A DNA stretch of 64,000 nt from Ancylothrix sp. D3o (GTDB lineage: Bacteria > Cyanobacteriota > Cyanobacteriia > Cyanobacteriales > Oscillatoriaceae), in assembly GCF_025370775.1 (NCBI RefSeq), contig NZ_JAMXEX010000003.1:124001-188000 (forward strand). The letters run 5' to 3'. Positions 29,101-38,900 of this stretch are shown piece after piece. The translations under genes were made by a program, and so were the position numbers. The notes under the pieces are model-generated. The model worked only from the letters and a program-made list of their open reading frames with translations, was not told where the DNA came from and did not search any database. Each line of letters starts with the position of its first letter. Positions within the stretch are counted from its first letter, which is position 1.

Positions 29101-30515
29101 GCAACCCCATGCTCAATCACCTGTTTTAACTGCGCTGCATTCAACGTTAAAAGCGTCAGAGTATTATTAAACCTCAAGGAATTTTCGATATCTAATTGCG
29201 AAATTTCCCCCGCTTCTTTTCCTGCTTCTGGGTTCGCCACCGGCGGCGTTTTTTGTCCAGCATTAGGATCATTTCCCCCACTTCCCACAACCGCACCAAT
29301 AGAAGCGCGAATTCCACCACCATTTTTAATCGAAATTACCACCGACGGATCGACTTTTTGAGCAGCAGATAAATTCGCATCCGCCGTGAGGTTTCCGAAA
29401 TTCGTTTCTTGGGTGCGGACATCGTTTCTTTCCCCATTTAAAAATACCTCGGTTTTCCCGAAAGTATTACCATCTTTGCTAAAAATTACCCCAGAAAGCG
29501 CATCTGTAACCGCCACAATTTGCGGGTTAGGTGCCGCATTGCCGGTGTCTATCACCCCTTGCTCATCCGTCGCATAGGCACCGCTAATATTGGGGTCAAT
29601 ACTACTTGGAATTAACAACCCATTATCATCAAATTGTGCCACCAACCGGCCCACATATTCATAATTAGCAGCAGTATTAACAATCGCCACCGGCTCACCA
29701 TTTGCCGTAGTTTCTAAAATGGGATAAACCCCACCCGGAGTATCACCAACCCGCAAACGATCTGTACTATCTGCCAACAAAGTATGAGAACCGCCGGCAA
29801 TAATTACATCAACATTTCTCAACCGCGAAGCCAGGTCAATTTCTACTTGCAACTGCTGCATATGAGACAACAGAATAATCTTATTAATTCCTTGAGCAAC
29901 TAAGGCATCTATAGCTGGTTGAATTGTTGCTGCCAACGCATCAAAATCTTCGGGATTTGCCGGTGAAACAACCACCCCACCCGGAGAAGAAATACTAGGC
30001 AATAAAGGTGTCGTTGCCCCCACAATTCCCACTGGTTGCCCTTGCACTTGAATCACCGTGCTTTTTGCAATTGTTTTCGGTTGAGGTGCTTGTCCATCCG
30101 CAACAACAAAGCCGGCTAAATTGCTATCATTTGTAAAGTCTAAATTTGCACTGAGATAAGGAAAAGCAGTCCCAACATAGCCATTTCCCGAACCAATTAA
30201 AGAGCCAACAGTTGCAGTGCCAAGATCAAATTCATGGTTGCCAAAAGCTGACGCTTGAAAACCAATATTATTAGCAATCACAATATCCGCTCGTCCGGTT
30301 CCTTCTCGACCTAAAACAGACCGCATACTGGCATCACCACCGGCCACTAAAAACGGCCCCGGAATGTAATTATCACCCGATGAAAGAATCAGTGTTTGTT
30401 CAGGATATTGAGCTTTCAGCGCGTTAATCACAGCAGAAAATCGCGGTGCATCTTCTAAAGCAGCGATACCGGCTTCCAAGTCAGAAGCGTGGAGAATTTG
30501 CAAAGTAATTGCCAT
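26196..30515 (-). CDS. Secreted 5'-nucleotidase/choice-of-anchor I protein with RTX repeats
   Basis: The 1439-residue protein has three parts. Residues 1-620 are a metallophosphatase/5'-nucleotidase unit: [36 protein letters not shown] and the C-terminal substrate domain. Residues 640-1110 are a beta-propeller of the choice-of-anchor I type. After a Pro-Thr linker of repeated PTPTPEPTP, about 18 Ca-binding nonapeptides (GNxGNDxLxG) lead to a C-terminal secretion tail. No N-terminal signal is present, which fits type I secretion through the C-terminus. It resembles the large atypical alkaline phosphatases of cyanobacteria that scavenge phosphate outside the cell. The first metal motif is DLE rather than the usual DxH. 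Confidence 0.9.
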   Translation of the reverse strand: MAITLQILHASDLEAGIAALEDAPRFSAVINALKAQYPEQTLILSSGDNYIPGPFLVAGGDASMRSVLGREGTGRADIVIANNIGFQASAFGNHEFDLGTATVGSLIGSGNGYVGTAFPYLSANLDFTNDSNLAGFVVADGQAPQPKTIAKSTVIQVQGQPVGIVGATTPLLPSISSPGGVVVSPANPEDFDALAATIQPAIDALVAQGINKIILLSHMQQLQVEIDLASRLRNVDVIIAGGSHTLLADSTDRLRVGDTPGGVYPILETTANGEPVAIVNTAANYEYVGRLVAQFDDNGLLIPSSIDPNISGAYATDEQGVIDTGNAAPNPQIVAVTDALSGVIFSKDGNTFGKTEVFLNGERNDVRTQETNFGNLTADANLSAAQKVDPSVVISIKNGGGIRASIGAVVGSGGNDPNAGQKTPPVANPEAGKEAGEISQLDIENSLRFNNTLTLLTLNAAQLKQVIEHGVAATAPGATPGQFPQVGGMEFSFDASLAAGSRVKSLVVKNSAGNVIDTVVKDGEIVGDPLRTFRTVTLNFLAGGGDSYPFPAFAETLNRVDLVPAGTTVSFSTEGGEQKALADYLATVGSFNGADVANSEDERIQNLAVRQDTVPVQAGFNFTKLGSYSTGITGESAAEIVAHDSQSQRLFVVNAQAAVIDVLDISNPTIPTKVAEIDVKLYGAVANSVAVYSPGGESESIVAVAVENSNKQAPGTIAFFNTNGTFLKSVEVGALPDMVTFSPDGLKVLVANEGEPSDDYTTDPEGSVSVIDLSNGVANATVTTASFTAFNDQLDALKSQGLRVFGPNATLDQDVEPEYITVSGDSQTAWITLQESNAVAILDIATGTITNIVPLGFKDYAVNNALDASDRDGGINIKNWPVFGMYQPDAIASFEINGQTYIITANEGDSRDYDGYSEETRVKDLILDQTAFPNAAELQADEALGRLQVTAANGDTDGDGDYDQLFAFGGRSFSIWDAQGKLVYDSGDDFERITAALFPQAFNSEGDTESFDTRSDNKGVEPEAVVTGVIDGKTYAFIGLERISGVMVYDISDPTKPVFVHYLKNNNFSGETGNDISPEGLKFISAENSPNNQPMLAVSNEVSGTVTLFGIPAPTPTPEPTPTPEPTPTPTPQPTPTPAPTPTPAPTSDNVPVPNANTVEKTQEGGATDDTIIGGQAAEKLSGLTGNDWLIGSGGNDNLYGNDGNDLLFGNTGADYIDAGNGDDFVFAGKDNDVVLGLDGNDILLGEIGNDLVYGNSGNDLMFGNTGNDSLEGGDGNDTLHGGKDNDLLFGNSGVDILCGNLGDDTLNGGDGNDLIFGNAGNDLIDSGEGNDSLYGGKDNDSLTGENGADFLAGDLGNDTLTGSAGNDRFFLQKGQGSDEILDFTNGEDVIVLGGGLTFQQLTIASQGTATLIRSGDELLATLNGVDVSLIEASDFALI

Positions 30516-30636
30516 AAATTAATTCTGGGGACTAGAGAGCCTTTTTTGCCATATTTTCAACTCCTACGCTCTCATTTAAAGCGCCCAACAGCGGTTATAT
30601 TTCGGTTAAAGACTTAATAAGTTTTGGTTATTTAGT

Positions 30637-30667
30637 AGGTTGGGTTTTTCAACCCAACCTTTTTTTA
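30637..30667 (+). terminator. Hairpin with T tract in an intergenic gap
   Basis: AGGTTGGGTT and AACCCAACCT form a perfect 10-base stem with a TTTC loop, followed by seven T on the plus strand. Both flanking genes are on the minus strand, so its direction does not serve them. It may be a mobile-type repeat or terminate antisense transcription. A related GTTGGGTTTGGCAACCCAAAC lies near 47526. Confidence 0.6.
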
Positions 30668-30737
30668 TACCCCAACTCCTTGAAGCTTTTATAAACTCTT
30701 TTCTTGATAATTTTCTTCCCAAAAAACCATTAGCCTT

Positions 30738-33092
30738 TTATTTCCTAAACACAGCCAACCCATTATGCACGCGAGCCGCTGTTTCTGGAAGCCGGTTAAT
30801 TAACTGCCCTCCCAGATATAAACTCGTCGAACTTCCCCCATCTAAATTAAGCGCTTCTGTAGCCCCTAATTTCAGCATTAATTGAGCCGTTTCTGCAAAC
30901 GTGACTCCCTTGCCACCCACGCGATTATGAATTGCCGCAATCAGCAATTCTCCTGCCGGTGTAATTCCTAAACAACTGCGAATCGCCATTTGTTTTACAT
31001 AAGCATCGCTGAATTGTTCTGCCGGTGCATCAATAGCAACTTTTCCCTCTTGCAACAACACCGGCCCCGCCCCTAAAATATGAGGAAATTCCATAAAATC
31101 TGCCGGCACCGTTGCCGTCTCCAACTGTACTTTACTCCCCACCTTAAACGAAGCCGCCACCGAAGCAAATGCTCGCAACGTTAATAAATATCCATCCTTG
31201 GGAATAACAACCGGCTTTTTATTTGTTCCGGTTCCCCCAGGCGTTTGAGCAGTGACAGCATTATTCACAACAGAAATAATAATTTCATCATCCAATAACG
31301 GCGTATAATTTGCCCCCCATTCCCCTGTATAACGACTAATTCCTGCCTTGACAAAACCGCTATTTAATGCTATGCTCAAGTAGCGTTGTCCGTTTTCAGT
31401 AATCACCGTTTCTTGCAACGCCAAACGAGAAATTTTAACTCTTCCTTCATCATTCCAAGCAATTGCGCCTCGGTTAAAATTTGGGCCGGCCAGCCATTTG
31501 CCATCGCGGCGAATTGCCCCCAGCGGCAAAACATTATTCCGATTAAAAAATCCCGCATTAATCGCCGCCAAAGCTTGCCATTTTTGCGCCATTTGTAACA
31601 GGGAAGTCGTCCCCGCCATACTATTCGGATCTGCCCAAATAGGCCGTAAAATTAACTCAGTATCTTTTAAACTTACACTCAACCAATAAACGGGGAAACG
31701 GTCAGTATTAATCCTTAGATATTGCTGTTGCCAACGCAGCGAACTTACCCAAGAAATTTGTTTTTCAACTAAAGCATCAGGACGCAACTCTATGATCAAT
31801 CTAGGAGGGTTTGCAACCGTAAAAAATTTCAATCCAAAACCATCAGGGAGATTGCTTCTGAGAGTGATTTGATTATTACTAGGAAATGCAAATGGTTGTC
31901 TGGGTCTTTCTTTTGCGGCGCCGGTTTCCCCTTCATTTTTATCGCCGGTTGGCTTAACATTTGGATTACTTAAATCGGGGGGGTCTATAGGTCTTGGTCT
32001 ATACTGATCTAAAATATATTGCGGTGCCGTTGCTTCCAAAACAGCCACCCATTCGGCATTTTGTTGATAAACCTGTATAGGAGTAGGCCGGTTAAAATTA
32101 ATTGTAATCCGACTCACTGGGTTTAAATCTTCAAAATTTATCATATCAATGGCTGCCGGTGGAGTAATAAGTTTGAGTGTATTTCCCTCAACTTCTACCA
32201 GCAAATTATTAGCTTTTAATAAGGCCGTTACATCCAAAAAACGCAAAGATTTTTCTAAGAGAATGGGCAAAACAAACGGTTTTGTCGGATCAGAAAACCA
32301 CCCTACCGGCTGTTTAGAAACCTCCCCAGAACTTAATAACTCAATTCCCAGAATTTGCCCCGCCGCCACTTCACTTAAACCCGTCCGGGGAGAACTGCCA
32401 TAACCCCACTGAACCCAAACACCGGCCCCCGATTTTCCATTAATAGAAATACTCTTACCTTCGCGGATAATTTTCGGTTTTGGTAGTTCTACAATAGCTG
32501 AAGAAACGATAGCCGGTGCTTGACCCAAACACACCAAAGCTTGATAAATAAAAGCCGCCACCTCACCACGAGTAGCACCGGCATTTGGATTAAAAACTTT
32601 AATATCAGAAAAATTAACAACCAACTTAGCAAAAGTCGCAATAGTTATCGGCTCTTTAGCATAACTAGGAATTTGATCAGCATCACTATAAAAATCAGAT
32701 AAAACTAAACTCCCCGCATCTGCACCAACCCAAGAACCAATACCCAAACCGGCAACTAAAGACACCAAAGCTTGAACACGAGTAATATTATCTTGAGGCA
32801 AAAACCGCTTATTAGGAAAACCCGATAAAAACCCTGATTCAAAAGCCGTTTGAATAGCGCCAGCCCCCCAAAAAGAAGCCGGCACATCGATAAAATCAAT
32901 ATAATTTCGTACCTTCGGACGTTGAAAAGCCTTTAATAAAATAGCCGCAAATTGGGCCCGCGTCATTACCTGTTCAGGGCGAAAAGTACCATCAGGAAAA
33001 CCGCTAACTATACCGCGACTTTGCAAAGCAGAAATAAAAGCTGCGGCGGGGTGATTAGAAATATCAGAAAAAACCGATAAAGCGTTAGTCAT
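30738..33092 (-). CDS. SLH-domain protein with phosphodiester glycosidase (NAGPA) domain
   Basis: The 784-residue protein starts directly with three S-layer homology modules (about 1-190; GIVSGFPDGTFRPEQVMTRAQFA, SGFLSGFPNKRFLPQDNITRVQA). A middle beta-rich region (200-500) has an AMIN-like look and an Asp/Pro/Glu-rich linker. The C-terminal NAGPA/DUF2233 domain has AAINAGFFNRNNVLPLGAI and ALNLDGGSSTSLYLGG. SLH modules tie proteins to the cell wall and NAGPA domains cleave phosphodiester-linked sugars. Only a TTG lies above the ATG at 33092, closely preceded by a stop, so no signal peptide is encoded. That is odd for an SLH protein. Confidence 0.85.
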   Translation of the reverse strand: MTNALSVFSDISNHPAAAFISALQSRGIVSGFPDGTFRPEQVMTRAQFAAILLKAFQRPKVRNYIDFIDVPASFWGAGAIQTAFESGFLSGFPNKRFLPQDNITRVQALVSLVAGLGIGSWVGADAGSLVLSDFYSDADQIPSYAKEPITIATFAKLVVNFSDIKVFNPNAGATRGEVAAFIYQALVCLGQAPAIVSSAIVELPKPKIIREGKSISINGKSGAGVWVQWGYGSSPRTGLSEVAAGQILGIELLSSGEVSKQPVGWFSDPTKPFVLPILLEKSLRFLDVTALLKANNLLVEVEGNTLKLITPPAAIDMINFEDLNPVSRITINFNRPTPIQVYQQNAEWVAVLEATAPQYILDQYRPRPIDPPDLSNPNVKPTGDKNEGETGAAKERPRQPFAFPSNNQITLRSNLPDGFGLKFFTVANPPRLIIELRPDALVEKQISWVSSLRWQQQYLRINTDRFPVYWLSVSLKDTELILRPIWADPNSMAGTTSLLQMAQKWQALAAINAGFFNRNNVLPLGAIRRDGKWLAGPNFNRGAIAWNDEGRVKISRLALQETVITENGQRYLSIALNSGFVKAGISRYTGEWGANYTPLLDDEIIISVVNNAVTAQTPGGTGTNKKPVVIPKDGYLLTLRAFASVAASFKVGSKVQLETATVPADFMEFPHILGAGPVLLQEGKVAIDAPAEQFSDAYVKQMAIRSCLGITPAGELLIAAIHNRVGGKGVTFAETAQLMLKLGATEALNLDGGSSTSLYLGGQLINRLPETAARVHNGLAVFRK

Positions 33093-33108
33093 AGAATCAA
33101 ACAAAACT

Positions 33109-33162
33109 TAGGGCGAGGCTCTGCCCACCATATCATAAGCCGGTAGGCAGAGTCCAGCCTAA
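33109..33162. repeat. AGGCTCTGCC inverted repeat
   Basis: AGGCTCTGCC (33117-33126) and GGCAGAGTCC (33146-33155), extended on both sides by AGG/CCT and TTA/TAA, make a long imperfect hairpin. It overlaps the stop codon of the SDR gene and precedes the SLH gene. There is no T run. It looks like a dispersed palindrome rather than a terminator. Confidence 0.6.
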
Positions 33163-33941
33163 CCTATAAGCAAAGATTGACCACCATCAATCCAAATTTC
33201 TGTACCCGTGATATGGTCAGAAAGATCCGAAGCCAAAAATAGCACTAACTGTGCCACTTGTTCCGCCGTTCCAGACTTTCCATCCGTCAGAGGAATTTGA
33301 CCCTCTGGGTATTCCACCGGCTCTTTTACCTCCTCAATATTTCTCCGTTCTGTATTGCTATCAATATTCGTAGTAATAGCACCCGGACAAATCACATTCA
33401 CCCGAATTTTATAATCCGCTAATTCCAAAGCCACCATCTTTGCAAAAGCAACTTGAGCAGCTTTCGTAGAAGAATAAGCAGTGGCGCCGGTGTTACTAAA
33501 AACACGAGTTCCATTAATCGAAGAAGTGATAATAATTGACCCACCATTACGTTTTAATAACGGAATAGCATATTTAACAGTTAAAAACGTGCCGGTTAAA
33601 TTAATCTTAATCGTTTTTTCCCATTCCTCCACCTCCAAATCTTCCAGAGGTGCCCACACCCCATTAATACCAGCATTAGCAAAAACAATATCCAACCGGC
33701 CCCATTTTTCCTCAACTTTTTGATAAGCCTGTATCATATCTTCCGGCTTAGAAATATCCCCAATAACCGGCATCGCCTCAACCCCAAACCTCTCAAGCTC
33801 TCTGACCACATCTTTTAACTCATCGTCTTTGCGGCCCAAAGCAGCCACTTTCACGCCCTTTTCAGCCAGCAAGACGGCGGCAGCTTTGCCAATTCCCGAT
33901 CCCGCACCTGTAACTAACGCTACTTTATTTGCAAGTTCCAT
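33159..33941 (-). CDS. SDR family NAD(P)-dependent oxidoreductase
   Basis: The 260-residue classical short-chain dehydrogenase has TGAGSGIG (11-18), DIVFANAG (84-91), N114, catalytic S141 (TSSING), Y156 and K160 (YSSTK), and a C-terminal TGTEIWIDGGQSLL. The Arg/Lys around residue 37-38 (GRKDD) favours NADP. The substrate is unknown; sugar, ketone and alcohol dehydrogenases all share this layout. It is separated from the SLH gene by a hairpin and probably transcribed alone. Confidence 0.9.
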   Translation of the reverse strand: MELANKVALVTGAGSGIGKAAAVLLAEKGVKVAALGRKDDELKDVVRELERFGVEAMPVIGDISKPEDMIQAYQKVEEKWGRLDIVFANAGINGVWAPLEDLEVEEWEKTIKINLTGTFLTVKYAIPLLKRNGGSIIITSSINGTRVFSNTGATAYSSTKAAQVAFAKMVALELADYKIRVNVICPGAITTNIDSNTERRNIEEVKEPVEYPEGQIPLTDGKSGTAEQVAQLVLFLASDLSDHITGTEIWIDGGQSLLIG

Positions 33942-34028
33942 AAGCTAATACGCAAATTCTTCCTTTAGCTAGAGGCTATTAAAACGCTTCCACCGCTAAA
34001 CTACATCTATCATTAGGAGCAAACTGCC

Positions 34029-35129
34029 GTGAAACTCAAAGAGATTATCGGCCTATTTAAACAAACCTTTGCCGAATGGCAAGAAGATAAAGCCTCCCGC
34101 TTAGCAGCAGCTTTAGCGTACTATACCGCTTTTTCCATTGCCCCTTTATTAATCATAGTAATTGCCATAGCAGGCTTAGTTTTTGGGCAAGATGCAGCCC
34201 AAGGAGAAATTGTCGGACAACTTCAAGGTTTAGTTGGCAGAGAAGGTGCCGAAGCCATCCAAACCATGATTGAAAATTCACGCAAACCAAGCGAAGGAAT
34301 TATAGCCACGCTGATAGGTTTTGGCTTTTTAATTTTTGGTGCAACCGGCGTTTTTACCCAATTACAAGACGCCCTTAATACTATTTGGGAAGTCGCCCCA
34401 AAACCCGGAGGCGGCGTTACCGGTGTTGTTAAAGAGCGTTTTCCGTCCTTTGCAATGGTCTTAGGAATTGGCTTTTTATTATTAGTTTCTTTGATTTTAA
34501 GTGCCGGTTTAGCAGCCTTAAGCAATTATTTAGGGCATCTTATCCCCAGCCTGCAATTATTATGGCCGGTGGTAAACTTTCTCTTTTCTTTCTGCCTGAT
34601 TACCGTTTTATTTGCGATGATTTATAGAGTTCTTCCCGATGCAGAAATTGCCTGGGGAGATGTGTGGATCGGCGCTGCAATTACTTCCTTTCTATTTAGC
34701 ATTGGCAAAAGTTTAATAGGATTGTATTTAGGCAACAGCAGCATCGGTTCAACCTACGGCGCAGCCGGCTCATTTGTGGTTTTATTATTGTGGCTAAACT
34801 TTTCAGCACAGATTTTATTTTTTGGTGCCGAATTTACTCAAGTTTATGCGAACAAATACGGCTCAAGAATAGTGCCAACAAAAAATGCAGTGCGTCTCAC
34901 CGCCGAAGATAGAGCCCAACAAGGCATTCCCCGCAACAAAGACCTCAAAGCCATTGCCGAACAAGACAACAACTGGCCGGCATCGGAAGAACCCCAGCAA
35001 CCGCAAGTTACCCCCACCACCAAACGCAAACCACCCCACCCCGCAGCTATCGCACTCAGTATGCTAATAGGAGCATACCACACCGGCTCAAAACTTTTTG
35101 GTGGCAATAAACCTAGTAAAAGAAAGTAA
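34029..35129 (+). CDS. YihY/BrkB family inner membrane protein
   Basis: The 366-residue protein has the YihY/UPF0761 signature: LAAALAYYTAFSIAPLLIIVIAIAG in the first helix, about six membrane spans up to residue 275, then a 90-residue hydrophilic, Pro/Gln-rich tail. The tail ends in a further weakly hydrophobic stretch and a basic end. The family was once taken for RNase BN, which was withdrawn; a transport role is suspected. The start is a GTG at 34029 with AGGAG eleven bases upstream. Confidence 0.9.
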   Translation: MKLKEIIGLFKQTFAEWQEDKASRLAAALAYYTAFSIAPLLIIVIAIAGLVFGQDAAQGEIVGQLQGLVGREGAEAIQTMIENSRKPSEGIIATLIGFGFLIFGATGVFTQLQDALNTIWEVAPKPGGGVTGVVKERFPSFAMVLGIGFLLLVSLILSAGLAALSNYLGHLIPSLQLLWPVVNFLFSFCLITVLFAMIYRVLPDAEIAWGDVWIGAAITSFLFSIGKSLIGLYLGNSSIGSTYGAAGSFVVLLLWLNFSAQILFFGAEFTQVYANKYGSRIVPTKNAVRLTAEDRAQQGIPRNKDLKAIAEQDNNWPASEEPQQPQVTPTTKRKPPHPAAIALSMLIGAYHTGSKLFGGNKPSKRK

Positions 35130-35130
35130 C

Positions 35131-35166
35131 TTTGTCATTTGTCATTGGTCATTTGTCATTTGTCAT
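35131..35166 (+). repeat. Short tandem heptamer repeat TTTGTCA x5
   Basis: Five consecutive heptamers read TTTGTCA, TTTGTCA, TTGGTCA, TTTGTCA, TTTGTCA just after the YihY stop codon. This is the STRR type known from cyanobacteria. It is followed by a CCCCCCC/GGGGGG hairpin at 35167-35184. Confidence 0.9.
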
Positions 35167-35498
35167 CCCCCCCTTTTTAAGGGGGGTTGGGGTGGTTCTC
35201 ATTTGTGATTAGAAAAAAAATTGGTTAGGTTTTTTGGCCTCAACAAAACTCATCACCACTTTAAAAAAACTTAATTTTTTTCTGAGTCAAGAACCCTTTT
35301 TCCATTGTCATTATAAAAACTACGTTAACAGAGAGAAACTTAACCGATAAACACAATTTATTAATATTAAGTTTTCCTCAATTGCCAAAGGCCGGTTCGC
35401 TAAATCTATCTTGCAATTCTCTCTACAGGCAGATGTGCGAACTGGAGAATGGATTTTTAAATAAGAGATAAGACAAAATCTCTTTGAGGAAAAAAATT
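35167..35498. other. Intergenic region before the BON gene
   Basis: About 330 bases follow the heptamer repeat, starting with CCCCCCCTTTTTAAGGGGGG, a probable terminator-like hairpin for the YihY gene. The rest is AT-rich and should contain the promoter of the BON-repeat protein operon. No gene found. Confidence 0.45.
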
Positions 35499-35873
35499 AT
35501 GGGTTGGTTAAAACGACTCTTTGGCTTAGAAAAACCACAAGAAGGACAAGCCCCGCAACAACAACCGCAAGCCCAACAGCCGGTTTATCAACAACCGGCC
35601 TCAGCACCCGCAGCCAGCGCCCCGACTCCGCCCGAAAAAGTTGGTTTACACGGAGAATACGACCAAAGCGGCTTAGCCAAGCGTGTCGCCCTAGCATTTG
35701 ATGAAAACGCAGAAGTCGCAGATATTGACACAGTTTATGTTGCCCAACTTGGCAGCACCGTTGTCCTAAAAGGCAAAGCACCCAGCCAAGAAATCCTTAA
35801 TCAACTGGTTTCGATTGCCCGAAATGTACACGGAGCAACCGCAGTGCAAACCGATCAAGTTTCGATTGGCTAA
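35499..35873 (+). CDS. BON-domain protein, 124 aa
   Basis: The protein starts MGWLKRLFGLEKPQEG, an amphipathic membrane-binding-like N-terminus, followed by a Gln/Pro/Ala-rich linker (about 15-50). A single BON domain follows (about 55-124): LAKRVALAFDENAEVADIDTVYVAQLGSTVVLKGKAPSQEILNQLVSIA. BON domains bind membranes or phospholipid and often occur in stress-related proteins. TTGAGGA precedes the ATG at 35499. The gene lies 70 bases before the giant repeat protein on the same strand and is probably co-transcribed, so a joint role at the membrane is likely. There is no signal peptide. Confidence 0.85.
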   Translation: MGWLKRLFGLEKPQEGQAPQQQPQAQQPVYQQPASAPAASAPTPPEKVGLHGEYDQSGLAKRVALAFDENAEVADIDTVYVAQLGSTVVLKGKAPSQEILNQLVSIARNVHGATAVQTDQVSIG

Positions 35874-35943
35874 AACCTCGAATGGTGGCGGAACTCCCCC
35901 TACCGCCACCGCACAATAAACGAGCCTTATTAAGAGGAAATTC

Positions 35944-38900
35944 ATGTTTCAAATTACAAAAATAATCACAGAAGTGTCAACGGGGCAACTCTGGCTTGCC
36001 GAATTATTGTCAGGAGAGCGGATAGGCACCGCCGAAACAGCAGCACGCACCTTTTCGGGGCCAGAATTTTTAGTGGCATTGCTATCAGGAGTCGTTCTAG
36101 CTTTTGCCTTTCAACTATTATTCACAAACCTCTCTGTCGCCGCCGGCATCACCTACTTAGGACGTAAAGGAGACGACAACGACAAAGACAAAGATGATGA
36201 CAGCGACTTTGGTTCAACGATCCGCAAAGTCAGCAACGGCGTAGGAATTTGGACAGTAGTCAGCGTCAGCGTAGCCATCTTCTTTGCCAGTTTGCTCGCC
36301 GTTAAACTCAGCTTAGTTTCCAGTCCTTGGCTGGGAGCAATCCTCGGCTTAGTCATCTGGGGAACCTACTTTTGCCTGCTCGTCTGGGTAAGTTCCACCA
36401 CCGTCGGCTCGCTCGTTGGTTCCGTCGTCAATAGCGCCACCGCCGGCTTTCAAGCCCTTTTGGGAACCGCCACAGCCGCCCTTGGAGCCAAAGCAGCCAG
36501 TAACCAAGTAGTCTCCACCGCCAAAGACGCCGCCGCCGCAGTGCGCCGCGAACTCACCGCCGGTTTTGACCCCAACAGCCTGCGCGACAACGTAGAAGAC
36601 TACCTCTCAGGTATCAAACCACCGGATCTTGACCTGCAAAAAATTCGCACTCAATTTGAAAACCTGCTCAACGATCCACAACTCAAAGAAGTTGTCAGCA
36701 GCGGCGGAATCGCAAACATCGACCGGCAAACCTTTGTCGATTTAGTTAGCGCACGCAGCGACCTTTCCAAACGCGATATCAACCGCATTGTAGACCAACT
36801 CGAAAAAGCCTGGAAACAAGTCGGCAGCCAACTACAACAGCCCGCAGACAACCTTTCCGCCCTCGTTAACTACCTCAAATCTGCCAATCCCAGCGACCTG
36901 CTTTCCGACCAACTTGGCAGCCGTGTTGATACAGTAGTAAACGAACTCAAAAAACGTGGCCAAAGCCAAAACCCCACAATGATGAGCCAAGCCGGCACCC
37001 TGGCTTTAAACACATTAATGGGAGTCGTTTTAGGCCGTACCGACTTATCAGACTTAGACGCCCAAACCGTCATCAATAAACTCAAAGAAGCCACTGATCA
37101 AGTCACAACAAAAGTAGATCAAGCCACCACTGCTGTCACCCAACCCATCCGCCCCTACAGCACAATTCGCGCCGACGTTGATAACTATCTGCTAAACACC
37201 CATTCTTGGCAGATGAACACCACCACCGTAGCGCCAGATTTCAGGGATGTATTATACGACCCAGACGCAGATCCAGGCACAATCCGCCGCGAAGTTGAAC
37301 AACTCAACCGGCCTTATTTTGTCGAAAAACTCGCCAGTCGTGGATTGTTTACCCAAGCAAAAATCAAAGAACTGGCAGACACAATGGAAGCCGTGCGCCG
37401 CGAAATTTTATACGTCGTGAGTGCAGCCGAAGAAGAAGAAAAAGCCGTACAACTTCGGGATAAAGTCGAAGATTATATCCGCTTTACTCCCAAAGAAAAT
37501 TTAACTAGCGGTGCCATTGAGCAAAACTTCAGACCGATTTTGCAAGATCCACATATCAGCTTTGAACAATTGCAAAATCGCCTCCGACCATTTGACCGGC
37601 CCACCCTGCTGCAAATTCTTTCTACTCGCCAAGATTTGACAGCAAATGAAACTAATTCCATCCTACTCAACCTAGAACATTCCCGCGATCTTGTCTTGAA
37701 CGAGTCGCAAGAATTACAGGAACAAGCCAACACCCAACTCGTTGCCGTGCGGCAAAAACTTGAATCTTACCTGCGGAGCACCGGCAAAACCGAACTCAGC
37801 CCCGAAGGCATCAAGCGCGATTTACAAACCTTGTTCAACGACCCCCAAGCAGGGATGTGGGCATTGCGGGCACGATTTTCTAACTTTGACCGCGATACAC
37901 TTGTCCAATTGCTGGCCCAGCGTCCAGACTTGAGCCAAGAAGAAGCAAATCAAATTATTGACCGCATCGAATCAAACTGGAATAGCGTAGTTTATGCCCC
38001 GCAAGCAGTAGCAGATAAAGCCAAAGAACAGTATGACAAAGTAACATCTGCCATTACAGATTATTTGCGGAGTACCGGCAAAGAGGAACTCAACCCGGAA
38101 GGCATCCGCCGCGATTTAACAAAACTGCTCACCGATCCAAAAACCGGTGCTTTATCACTGCGAGATCGTCTGTCTCACGTTGACCGCGATACCCTGGTAA
38201 AATTGCTTTCTCAACGGCAAGATATCAGCGAAACCCAAGTCAATGAAATTATCGACTCGGTGCAAGATACCATCGCTAATCTTATTCGTGCCCCGCGCCG
38301 TGTTGCCAAACGAGTACAGCAACAAGTCCGCGATTTCCCAAGTACCCTTTACGATTATTTGCGGAACACCGGCAAGGATGAATTAAACCCCGAAGCCATC
38401 AAACGCGATTTGCAATTGTTGCTTCACGATCCCTCGGTGGGTGCTCACTCTTTGGGCGAACGTTTATCACATTTTGACCGTTCAACCTTCGTGGCGCTAT
38501 TGTCGCAACGCCCCGATATTTCCGAACAAGAAGCAAACCGCATCGCCGATCAAATTTTTGCAGTGCGCGATTCGATAGTGATGCAAATTCAAAAAATCCA
38601 AGACCGTGTTAAATCAGTAATTGATGGAATTTTGGCACGAATTCGGGATTATTTGAACTCGTTGGATCGCCCAGAATTAAATTATGACGGCATTCGCCGC
38701 GATGTGCGGAAGTTGTTTTACGATCCACAAGCTGGTTTTGATGCCTTGCGAGATCGTCTGTCTCATTTCAATCGGGATACTTTGGTGGCAATTATGAGTT
38801 CCCGCGAGGATATTTCCGAAGCGGATGCTAACCGAATTATCGATCAAATTGATGGGGCGCGGACGAATGTTCTCCAACGGGCTGAAAGTTTGCAAATGGA

